NCBI GenBank assembly: GCA_000934455.1
Contig: KN884838.1
Location: 3,848 to 25,624 of the forward strand
Source of the DNA: Apostichopus parvimensis
Lineage: Eukaryota > Echinodermata > Holothuroidea > Aspidochirotida > Stichopodidae
Length of the DNA stretch: 21,777 nt
Reading direction: 5' to 3'
The translations under genes and the position numbers were made by a program. Position 1 is the stretch's first letter. Every line of letters begins with the position of its first letter. Positions 1 through 8,584 of the stretch are shown here, piece after piece. The notes beneath the pieces were generated by a model. The model searched no databases and was not told where the DNA came from. It saw nothing but the letters and a program-made list of their open reading frames with translations.

Positions 1-626
1 CCTATTTGATAGAGCTGTTGTGGGGGAATAATTTCGATTAGGGTTGTGCACATTTGTCTGCAAAAACGACAAAAAAGTGAACTAAGATTTGGGAAAAAGT
101 GGGGGGGGGGGCAAATGCCCCCTCTTGCCCCACCCCCCCTTAATCCCGCCCATGATTATAGTTATAATGTTAATGTTTAACTGTAGCTATCCGACAGTGT
201 ATAGAATACAAGCAGGAAACGGTAATGTTAAATATAGAAACGTCAATTGCAATACAAAAACACACACACACAGAGAACACCTCGCATTTCTGATAAGCTT
301 ACTCTTGAAATGTCATTTTTCAAATACTTCCTTATGACATCATGTGCGGATATCCTATAGTCGTTAAGAACGGTACATTTTCATATATATGTAGGCCTAT
401 GAATGCAATCAATGCTATGTTGTCACACATCAGTTTAAATCGTTCAATCGTACAGTTACCTCAACAAGGACAGCTCACCAGTTATCGATTGTGTGGATTA
501 TTTTACTATATTTTCTTCTGTACAAAGTGTTGTATATTAAAGTGTCATACGTACGTTACATGTCTTTATTATTGGTCAAGGATAACAACTTTGAAACAAA
601 GATCAAATTGAATTAACTACTGACAG
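1..626. other. Upstream non-coding stretch, no gene recognised
   Basis: No convincing coding exon was found. A G-rich then C-rich block lies at about 101-148 (poly-G run followed by poly-C runs), of the kind often seen at the ends of invertebrate DNA transposons, but no paired terminal repeat is inside the window. A short CA run is at about 261-272. The stretch ends with a very good splice-donor context, CAG|GTGAGG at 626/627, which may close a non-coding first exon of the Ig gene that follows. Confidence 0.5.
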
Positions 627-746
627 GTGAGGTGTTTCCTTGAATCAGAACATAACGACAACCTTTCCTAGTAGGTTTCGCTGTTAAAATAGGTTCAGTG
701 TTTACCGCAGTTCCCCTGTTTATGTGTTACCTTTCTTTACCTTTAG
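627..746 (+). other. Candidate 5' leader intron of Ig receptor gene A
   Basis: The donor context CAG|GTGAGG falls at 626/627. A strong acceptor, a pyrimidine run ending CTTTAG, ends at 746. Together they would define a 120-nt intron in the 5' UTR and leave the first in-frame start codons at 812 and 818. The open frame continues upstream to an ATG at 722, but that ATG would sit inside this intron, which is one reason the 818 start is preferred. Gene B has an equally strong acceptor (pyrimidine run ending TGTAG, at 14644) just before its start codon, so a spliced leader exon may be a shared design. This is inference from splice signals alone. Confidence 0.4.
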
Positions 747-817
747 TCAATCTTAGAATAACAGGATTACTTCTTTTTGATCTAATTATTGGTGGAACAT
801 ATACATCAATTATGTAT

Positions 818-1288
818 ATGTTTGGTGTTCTCGTATGGTTTTCTTTGAACATTCTCCGTTGTGTAGTGTGCATGGGCCCGTGTGAGTATTCTGTTTATGG
901 GACTGAAGAAACAACAGCAGCCATCGGTCAAACTGCCATCTTCGTATGTGGACAAAAGGCAGGTTGCCCGAGTTACGTTTGGCGAATCTATACACAGAAT
1001 AGTGCAATCATTTCCGTTTCGGAAGGTGCTACCAACACCTTGTTTAACGCATACCACGAGACAAGACCCGGTAGATCAAATGTTCTCCGTGTTAATAGTA
1101 TAGATGAGAACTCACCCACATTTTATCAATGTGTTTGTAGATACCCCACCACAACAGCAACCGCATTTACATGTCAACAACTGACAGTAATAACTATCTG
1201 CCAAGTTCAAGTCCTTATTGAAAGCAGTTTAGAGGTAAGATTTTACTACTACTAATACTCTATACTATTACTACTACTACTACTACTG

Positions 1289-1328
<40 letters not shown>

Positions 1329-4229
1329 TACTACTACTACTACTACTACTACTATATACTACTACTACTACTACTACTACAACTACTACAACTACTTTAG
1401 AACAAGCTATTTTGTGGGTTATTTTTCTCTTGAGGTTATCATCATACACAAGTAGTGATATAGGAGATGTTATTTCTTAAAGTAGTACGGATCGATTCCG
1501 TACATGCGGTGCATTAAGTAAGGCATTTCACTTGAAGTGCTTCTTCATTATTTATAGTGTAAATGTACATACACTTAAATTTAATTTGTTTAAGAATACA
1601 ATGGTTCCTATTGATTTCCATATGTGGAGTAGACATATTCAATCTGGTATATGATTATTTGTTCAATAGACAATACATTATTATTATTATATTTTATTTC
1701 ATTTGAAGACGTTCAACGCAAGTAATGTTGGAACTACGGAAATGTCCTTATTCAGTGTAACAGAGGGTGAGCGTGTAGCAGTAACATGTCCAGAGACGAG
1801 TACATTCAAAACAAACTGTTCTAATATCGGTAGGTGAAAATACCATATTAAAGGTTCCAACATGTAATGTAAATATTTTACATGTATCATTGCCAATGGT
1901 ACAGTTAAACAGAGAACACAATCACATTATGGTGATTAAATCAGATTATAACAAAATACCAAACATCCAAGTAGTATTGATATCTCAAAGTTATAGATGC
2001 ATTAGAACTTGCTACATCTTGGTGGTAGTAAATCCTTCCAATGCAGGAACGATGCTACTCCTGGAAACGTAATACGTTGCGGGGTATCATGAATATCTCA
2101 CCAGTAACGTGGACATTATTTATCAATCTCACAGGGTTTCATTTTACTAATATATATATCAAATATTAATGGTGTGGAGCCTGAAGTTATGTATTTCCTT
2201 CAGTAGTGTATAACTAGCTGAATCGTATCAGGCACATGATCTCATCTCTGGTGGAGAAACGAGGAGTAGCAAATTATGTTTGAATATTATATTTAGTGTC
2301 ATGAAAATTACCGTACATCTCAATTATTTAGGACATTATGTTATCTGTAAACGTATATATGAGTACACAATTTACAAACTCGGTTGATAACGTCAAAGAA
2401 ACGCTTGACGTTATTGACTAACTAATCCAAATCTCACTAAATGTATGTCTAAAACAATGTGCACATTTACAAATAGCAGATATTTATCAAATCTTGAGTA
2501 TGATGTGACAATACAAAAACAGAGTAAAGTTAACGAACCACGATACCTGTCTTGATAGCTATTATTTTCATTATTGATATAAAAGAAGTTAAATTAATTC
2601 ATTGTTACTTTAAATCATCCTATCTCATTATGGGCCACACACACAGATCTAACTGTCGTTGTTGTTTCATTGCATTTCATTGAAACAATTACGTTCCATC
2701 GTAAGTTTGAGGCGACATTTAAAACTTAATATGTTGAATTACGGTAATTGTTAAGGCTATGTCATCAGTTCATTTTCCATTTCAAAAAGAAATCTTGGGG
2801 TACCTTATAGTTTATGTATAGTTATAATAGCAGTGATTACTGTGTTTTTCACGTAACAAACACGGAAAGAAATGTGAATCTGAGGATTTTATCAATGACT
2901 TTCATTTCACAAGTTTCGTATTATTTTCGCCGGATATTTAGTCGACATGCAAGGGTGGACATTATCATTACTCTGCATGGTGTTCCGTTCATTAGTGTTT
3001 ATAGTCACTATACTGTACATAGCTATTGTTCAGTTAGATAATTAAATATTGTTACATAAACATGTAATAATACACTTACTCTGTTCAATGTTGGCAGTCT
3101 TTATATAACATTATGTATCTTCTTTTCTACCATTTAACCTCCAGTATGTATTTGTTATGATTATGACTATAGCTTTAACTGCCATATTGTGTCACGGATG
3201 CGTCGACGTTGCCCAGTAGTATTGAGATAAAACTAAGCCTAAGAATTCACACATATTTAATCTTAATCAAGATGATGCAATTCGGTGCATTTTCTGTCCT
3301 GGTTCGAATCCGGGGGGGTCGGGGAGCTCTTTCACTTTCCAAGCCAATTAATAATTCAGTTATTATTCATTTTCTCTTTCTAATTTTGCTCTGTCTGAGA
3401 CAAACTGCTCTGTATGAACACCGATATATAATAATGTACGATATGTTTGTCTATTCAAGGTTCACCGAATTTTACAATATCAAGATCCCAACAGAATTGC
3501 TTGATCGAATGTCTTTACGATGAAATATGCACTGCAGGGATTATCGTCAACGTTTTGCACCGTGATGATACGACCACAATAGCATCAACAGAATACAGTG
3601 CATCAGCGACTGCAGTCACGTATAACAGTACATCAGTGACGTATCGAGATACATCAACCGATTCGAACGCAGTGACGACTGGCGGTAGTTATCTTCCATT
3701 CTTGGTTGGTCTCTTATTAGCAGCTTTAACTGTTTCTATTATCGTTGTCGTTGTATGCGTCTACATTGGTTATTACAAAAGTAATCGAAAAACAAACTCA
3801 ATACCCAGGGATCATTCGATGAATCCCGCATCAATAGAGACAGCGATTCCAACGTATGCATTCGTTGATAAGGTACATAATATAAATTTGACACCAGAAA
3901 AGAATATTTTCGAGCTGGATGAACCAGCAGTTTGTGTAGCAAAAGAAGGTAATACCGAACACAGTGTAGTGAATTCTACGTCCCCAGGTCGTGAATCGGA
4001 AACTCTCACAAAGGTGATAAATGCAGATCATAAAACCTGCTCAACAGTGAATGACTTAAAATCAATATTATCTGCAACGAATGGTTCTTCGACAGAGAAA
4101 GAGGAAGGCGATACCGAAAAAGAAGACTCAAAATTTGCTAGTATTCCTGTCTACGCAGAAGTAAACAAGACAACCGCAAGGAACAACGATGTGTCTGACT
4201 TGTACGCATCTGTAAACAAAACACGTTAA
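818..4229 (+). CDS. Ig-like type I membrane receptor with three YAxV tail motifs (gene A)
   Basis: Three-exon gene: 818-1234 (ends before GTAAGA, phase 0), 1709-1829 (GTAGGT donor, phase 1) and 3460-4229 (TAA); the spliced frame is continuous, 435 aa. Residues 1 to about 21 are a hydrophobic signal peptide; the ATG at 812 is two codons earlier and equally possible. Residues 22-139 form a V-like Ig domain: B-strand C44, core W55, and F-strand TFYQC (C105), plus extra cysteines 22, 50, 107, 119 and 128. Residues 140-215 are a second, short Cys-rich Ig-like module with VTEGE, C166, C176 and a QNCLIEC motif. N-x-S/T sequons occur at N142, N175, N183 and N235. A Ser/Thr-rich stalk (217-257) leads to a membrane helix (258-282), a stop-transfer YYKSNRK and a 150-residue tail. 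The tail carries Y312 (YAFVDK), Y411 (YAEVNK) and Y428 (YASVNK), which resemble SH2-docking YxxV motifs. Known: such tails in vertebrate Ig receptors recruit SH2 proteins. Inferred: this is a cell-surface recognition receptor; the ligand is unknown and no named orthologue is recognised. Confidence 0.78.
1244..1396. repeat. CTA/TAC trinucleotide microsatellite
   Basis: About 150 nt of nearly uninterrupted (CTA)n with a few interruptions (for example CTG, TTC, ATA and ACA steps). It begins within about 10 nt of the exon 1 donor of gene A, inside intron 1. Open frames across it on the minus strand are artefacts of the repeat, giving Ser and Val runs. Confidence 0.97.
1830..3459 (+). other. Intron 2 of gene A
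   Basis: A 1630-nt intron bounded by G|GTAGGT and a TATTCAAG acceptor, phase 1. It interrupts the second Ig-like module. Apart from the tRNA-like fragment near 3298-3314, nothing recognisable was seen; the small open frames inside show no domain or compositional signature. Confidence 0.7.
3298..3314 (+). repeat. tRNA-like T-arm (B box), probable SINE remnant
   Basis: A perfect T-arm is visible: 5-bp stem CCTGG/CCGGG around the 7-nt loop TTCGAAT, containing the RNA polymerase III B-box core GGTTCGAATCC. No A box at normal spacing, acceptor stem or anticodon arm could be built upstream, so this is not a functional tRNA gene. A tRNA-derived SINE fragment in intron 2 of gene A is the simplest reading. 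The following G-rich and CTCTTTC-containing sequence may belong to the same element. Confidence 0.4.
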
Positions 4230-4940
4230 AATGTTGTTTGTATCTAAACGGTGGAGTTAGTTTCATTGATAAACACGTTAAATGTGGTTTGCATCTATAC
4301 GGTGGAGTTAGTTTCATTGATAAACACGTTAAATGTGGTTTGCATCTATACGGTAGAGTTAAATTCATTGATAAACACGTTAAATGTTGTTTGCATATAT
4401 ACGGTGGAGTTAGATTCATTGATAAACACGTTAAATGTGGTTTGCATCTATACGGTGGAGTTAGTTTCATTGATAAACACGTTAAATGTTGTTTGCATCT
4501 ATACGGTGGAGTTAGATTCATTGATAAACACGTTAAATGTTGTTTGCATATATACGGTGGGGTTAGATTCATAGATAAACACGTTAAATGTTGTTTGCAT
4601 CTATACGGTGGAGTTAGTTTCATTGATAAACGATTTAAATGTTGTTTGCATCTGTACGGTGGAGTTAGTCTTAATGATAAACACGTTAAATGTTGTTTGC
4701 GTCTATACGCTGGAGTTAGTTTCATTGATAAACACGTTAAATGTTGTTTGCATCTATACGGTGGAGTTAGTTTCATTGATAAACACGTTACATGTTGTTT
4801 GCATCTATACGCTGGAGTTAGTCTTAATGATAAACACGTTAAATGTTGTTTGCATCTATTCGGTGGAGTTAGTTTCATTGATAAACACGTTACATGTTGT
4901 TTGCATCTATACGGTGGAGTTAGTCTTAAAGAGAGACACG
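4219..4940. repeat. 51-bp minisatellite, 14 units plus a partial, in the gene A 3' end
   Basis: Units begin with AAACACGTTAAATG and start at 4219, 4271, 4322, 4373, 4424, 4475, 4526, 4577, 4628, 4679, 4730, 4781, 4832 and 4883, with a decayed fifteenth from 4934. All are 51 bp except the first (52 bp, one extra A). Variation is concentrated at a few positions: TGTTG/TGTGG, CGGTGG/CGCTGG, and TTCATTGAT versus CTTAATGAT. The last sense codons and the stop of gene A (AAA ACA CGT TAA) lie inside unit 1, so the array forms the start of the 3' UTR. Because 51 is a multiple of 3 and a unit is open in several frames, both strands show long artefactual 17-residue-repeat reading frames. Confidence 0.95.
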
Positions 4941-5099
4941 CTGTTACCTTTGAAATATAATTGCGCTTTCCTAGAAGACGTTACCACGGCAACTGGAAAA
5001 CATATTTATTATGATCTATTATATTAACTTTTAAGAAAATTATGATAAAAGACTGTTGCTTATGCGTGATGTGGCGTTTATCCAACTGAGAGGTTTGAG

Positions 5100-5209
5100 G
5101 ATCTGCTCTTCTTTGGACTAAAATCCATAATGGTACAGACAGTTCTGTGTTTTACTGGAATCACGGGCAATTTAGAAATAATATGATATATGTTAGACCT
5201 GATTTATCA
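5100..5209 (+). pseudogene. Orphan Ig-like exon candidate (C-C'-C'' strand region)
   Basis: An open stretch runs from an AG at 5098-5099 to an ideal donor TCA|GTAAGT at 5209/5210. It encodes about 36 residues with a pattern typical of the C to C'' part of V-type Ig domains: a core Trp in LLWTK, then NGTDSS, VFYWN, and RPDLS at the end. An in-frame TGA lies directly upstream (5096-5098), so an exon must begin at or after 5099. Upstream polypyrimidine support is weak, and no matching F-strand exon (YxC) was found downstream before the MITE. It could be a relic of a third Ig gene, or an exon of an unrecognised isoform. It does not closely match the V domain of either intact gene. Confidence 0.35.
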
Positions 5210-5910
5210 GTAAGTATGCTCCTTTGTCGCTTGAGAGCTGTAACTTCTGGTTCTAATTAGATAAGCTACAGTTTCCTTGATACTTTGGATTAATTGATTA
5301 TACCCTCACCCCCTCAACCCTTGCACGCTACTTTGAGAAAATATGGTTGAGTGAGGAATAACATTATTAACCGAAAAGGATGAATGTTTTAATACGGTGA
5401 TTAATACAAACTCGATATCGCAGTTAAATCCATTCTGAGATACTTACTTCATTCATTTTTAATATAACCGAGGAGCTTTAGAACTTTTGTTTTTATTATA
5501 ATGTATTCACTGAGAGGGATTGACGACGTTTTTGTAACATGCAGAGGTTAATCATTCCCGAATTCAATTCCTTTTGTTCATAGAATAGTGCTGCAAATAA
5601 ATTTTAGTTTATTTCTTATTGGTAAAACTAGAGATTTTCAGTTTTTGTACAATACATGCAGAGAGTTATGAGCGTTTGGTTTGCGACTGCACTGTTCATA
5701 GAATTACAAGGATGGGTTTCAAAACAACATGTTTATCTTTACAAAACAAGATAATGTTTAAGCAAATATATCAAGAAAAGGGTTAATTTTTATGCAGCTA
5801 CAAAATGCTCTCTGTCTTGAGTTATCCCATCAGTTTATTTTTTGCCTCTAGTTGTTGTTTTTGATTTGATTTTTCATGTCATTCGGGTATTTTTGCTTGC
5901 ATATCGGTCT
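5210..5910. other. Intergenic stretch, nothing recognised
   Basis: AT-rich sequence with no coding signature. The first canonical AATAAA downstream of gene A lies here at 5596-5601. It could end a long (about 1.4 kb) gene A 3' UTR that includes the minisatellite, but the distance makes this uncertain. Confidence 0.4.
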
Positions 5911-5918
5911 ATGTCCAT

Positions 5919-6311
5919 CAGTGGCGGAGCTAGGGGTATTGGTCAGGGGGGGCGAGAATAGTCTGTAGGGGCGCTTTCGACACTATCTAAGCGGAGCGCC
6001 ACCATTGGTTGGCGCGGAGCGTACAGAAAATTTTTGAGTAAAGATACACTCTAGATCGCCGGAAATGACCCTTTCCGGGCCTTGCTAATTTGCAGATAAA
6101 CGAAGAATAAATAGGTGTTATCGCCATTTTGTCAGAAAATTACACCAACAAAATGTGACAAATGTCAATAGGTAGATGAGAGCGCAATAAAAAAGTCAAT
6201 AATCGCAAATAAGTAAAAAGTGGTAAAAAGCTGAAAAGGGCGCCAGCAGTCCATTTCAGTCCGTCAGGGGGGGCCCCCCCCCCCCCTGACTGTATGGACG
6301 CTCCGCTACTG
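5919..6311. mobile_element. hAT-type MITE (393 bp) with 8-bp target-site duplication
   Basis: The left end CAGTGGCGGAGC at 5919 is matched by the inverted right end GCTCCGCTACTG ending at 6311. Both ends are followed inward by a TCAG-plus-G-run motif. The element is flanked by the perfect 8-bp direct repeat ATGTCCAT at 5911-5918 and 6312-6319. An 8-bp duplication with CAGTG-starting termini is the signature of the hAT superfamily. There is no transposase coding capacity, so it is non-autonomous. Internally it has a GGCGC-type inverted motif near 5995-6020 and a G7C13 hairpin flanked by GTCAG/CTGAC at 6263-6290. Confidence 0.85.
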
Positions 6312-6319
6312 ATGTCCAT

Positions 6320-6678
6320 ATGACTGATATTGTAACTGTCATGTATCAAACAACCGTAGCTGCATGGAATAAATGAGGGGGTAAAGGAGGCAGACTTAAT
6401 GCATCAAGATAGGAATACAAAATGTCATTATGTGTTAGCTACATAGTTGATTAAGATGAACTTGTAATATAAAACATTCGTTCTTTTTTAAAGAAATTAG
6501 TCATAGAAACTTCAATTAAACACTTTTTGGTAATAATATAGTTTTAAACATTTGTTTAATTTTCATGGTGTCTATTAACTTAATTTTAGCTGACGTATAT
6601 TATAATGACAAAATAAACGTCGAAGTAGTAGCAGTAGTGTTTTCATCACTTTGAATCGTTTTATTCAATATAGTGTAT
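6320..6678. other. Intergenic stretch, nothing recognised
   Basis: AT-rich filler between the MITE and the 1906-bp tandem duplication. No exon, RNA gene or repeat boundary was recognised. Confidence 0.4.
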
Positions 6679-7324
6679 ACTGTTGGGAATTTGTTTCATA
6701 GCAAACTGTGATTAAAGGAACACGAAAGTATCTGATAAGTTGGCTCCTTCTTGAAGATAAATATTGTATAATTAGAGGGGTCTAAACCTTCTGGTAACAA
6801 CAAGCTGTTACCATTGACAACACAAAAAGTTAGAATCAAGCAGTTTAAACCTGTAGATAAAATAAAACTAGAGCATTCATATCATATGGCAACATGGGAA
6901 GTTAAACTTTGCTTTAGCAGCTATTAAAAAGTGTTTCTTTTATAATTTTGAATTCCAAATTACTTCTTAGTTCTTTCAGAAAGAAACAATAGATTGTGTT
7001 CACATTTTTGTCGTTGCTGCGCTTTGTATTTCCTTCTTTCATCTGTCTCGTTGCTATATAAACAAAGTTTATACACAAAGATGAAGTTTAAATAAAAATC
7101 AAGGTAACAAATACCTTCACCTCTTTGTTGTCATTCTACTTATAACATATAAGCATACGAGACTGGATTTCATTCCGAACAGTGTAATTATCTGTAGAAG
7201 GATGCTGACGCATATACATAGAGAAATAGATGAAGGCCGGATCCGATGAATAGATTGTTAGTATATTTAGTGAATTTTCGATCTCACCAATTTTGGTTCG
7301 TCTAATAATTTATCCACCTTTGTC

Positions 7325-7564
7325 CTATATGACGACGAATGAAGGGGTTTTGTTCCTCTCTAAAATATCGTTAAAGCGATCTTTATCCGAGGCTGTAAAG
7401 TTATTGTCAAGCGTTAAATACTGTCCAATGCCCGCCCACGTAGTTTCAAACTGTTTCGCCTTTGTCGTTTTCAACATAATATAGTTAGGTGACGATTTGC
7501 GGAGGGGGCGGTAGCAAAGGTGATTGTTGTATTCCCAAAATAGGATAAGGAAACATAACCCATG
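7325..7564 (-). other. Unidentified minus-strand open stretch (79 codons), copy 1
   Basis: The minus strand is open from 7564 to a TAG at 7325-7327. An ATG at 7477 would give a 50-residue peptide with ordinary protein composition (FETTWAGIGQ near the middle, KTPSFVVI at the end), unlike the low-complexity frames nearby. The plus-strand frame over the same bases looks like its shadow. It could be a last exon or a transposon fragment, but no family is recognised and no clear splice acceptor was found. An identical copy lies at 9231-9470. Confidence 0.2.
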
Positions 7565-7650
7565 CTATACTTGTACTAAATGTACACATTGCATTGTATT
7601 GGGTGTACATGTGCAGTGTGTGTATTTAGTGTACATGTACAGTGTGTATT

Positions 7651-7706
7651 AGTGTTAGGTGTAAACATAGTCTTCTGGCACTCATTGTCCTTATCCAAAT
7701 GGATCC
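7651..7706. repeat. 56-bp perfect inverted-repeat arm (copy 1, left)
   Basis: Positions 7651-7706 are the exact reverse complement of 8354-8409, separated by 647 bp. Weaker pairing extends outward to about 7572-7725 and 8338-8470, through TG/GTACATGTAC-rich sequence. The same pair recurs in copy 2 at 9557-9612 and 10260-10315. The arms suggest a foldback-type element or an inverted insertion of one short repeat; no target-site duplication was identified. Confidence 0.9.
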
Positions 7707-8353
7707 CGATCAAACATGATACTAGCCCAGCCATTTTCACATTATTACAGAAAAGTATTAGCACATAAATTTATTCAAAGTCCTCTAAGGGTAAAAGTGC
7801 ATCCATCATAGAGACAGCCTGAGACGATACTACAATAGCATTGTATTTTGAGTTGTATGCAAGTCCAACAGTTTCTTTTGAAAGATGAATCTGGAGCTTT
7901 TGTGTTGCTGGTCCTTCCTGTTTTCCATCTTAAATTTATGAATGGGTTAAGAACAATTGTAAGATTTAAACTGACTGACCTGTGTATCTGGTGCTTTATT
8001 AACTATTATCTAAAGTGAATACCTTTACATTAACACTTACTGTATTGATTACTGTACCCACTTATAAAATCCTTCTCAGCAATCAAAGCCTGTCTCTTTA
8101 AAGTGAACATGCAGAAAATATATATTTTCAATGTTGGGTTGTCCATTGTGTGGTTATACACAACTTTGTGAAAAGTATTTTTTTGTAAACTGTACTTTGA
8201 AGTGTTTCACAAATGTTCTGCACATTTGAATTAATCAAACACCCCGTACATGTATGTATTGATTGACATTCATTTTATAGTAAAGTCTTTTAAATTAAGT
8301 GAATTAAACCAGAAGCATACAATACATTGCATGGGCTACTATCATGTTTGGTG

Positions 8354-8409
8354 GGATCCATTTGGATAAGGACAATGAGTGCCAGAAGACTATGTTTACA
8401 CCTAACACT
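8354..8409. repeat. 56-bp perfect inverted-repeat arm (copy 1, right)
   Basis: Partner of 7651-7706. Next to it, an imperfect direct repeat of about 70 bp brackets the right arm: 8251-8320 and 8471-8540, offset 220, both with TTGACATTCAT and GAATTAAACCAGAA. The right arm therefore sits inside a small duplicated frame, consistent with insertion or local duplication of an element. Confidence 0.85.
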
Positions 8410-8584
8410 TATAAACACTGTACATGTACACCCATTACATGTACTGTATGTATGTACTGTACACACTGTATGTGTGTACTGGTTGACATTCATTTATATA
8501 GTTAAGTCTTTTAATTAAATGAATTAAACCAGAAACAGACAAGTACATGGCAAATAGTATTTGTTTATATGAAATTAAAACTGC

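Larger units (their letters stand above)
6679..8584. repeat. 1906-bp tandem duplication, copy 1
   Basis: The sequence from 6679 reappears at 8585 with a constant offset of 1906 wherever compared; no indel is possible because landmarks stay in register from start to end, and no substitution was seen. The two copies are head to tail. The left break is T|AC versus C|AC, and the right break follows GCAC at 8586 and 10492, so a 2-bp AC is shared at the junction. The content is unidentified: no intact gene, one 79-codon minus-strand open stretch, and an inverted repeat. Confidence 0.97.

Noticed and set aside
101-148. Poly-G/poly-C block as a transposon end
   Set aside because: No opposite terminus or target duplication is visible in the window.
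722-817. Upstream ATG at 722 as the gene A start
   Set aside because: It would give a long unusual N-terminus, and it lies within the predicted leader intron (627-746); the starts at 812 or 818 give a normal signal peptide like that of gene B.
806-1103. Overlapping frames on both strands across gene A exon 1
   Set aside because: They are shadows of the Ig-domain exon; only the chosen frame has the C..W..YxC pattern and matches gene B.
1252-1449. Minus-strand frame with Ser and Val runs
   Set aside because: It is a translation of the CTA microsatellite.
4138-5027. Long open frames on both strands with 17-residue peptide repeats
   Set aside because: They follow from a 51-bp tandem repeat that is open in several frames; opposite strands and two plus frames are open at once, there is no signal or domain, and the true gene A frame stops inside unit 1.
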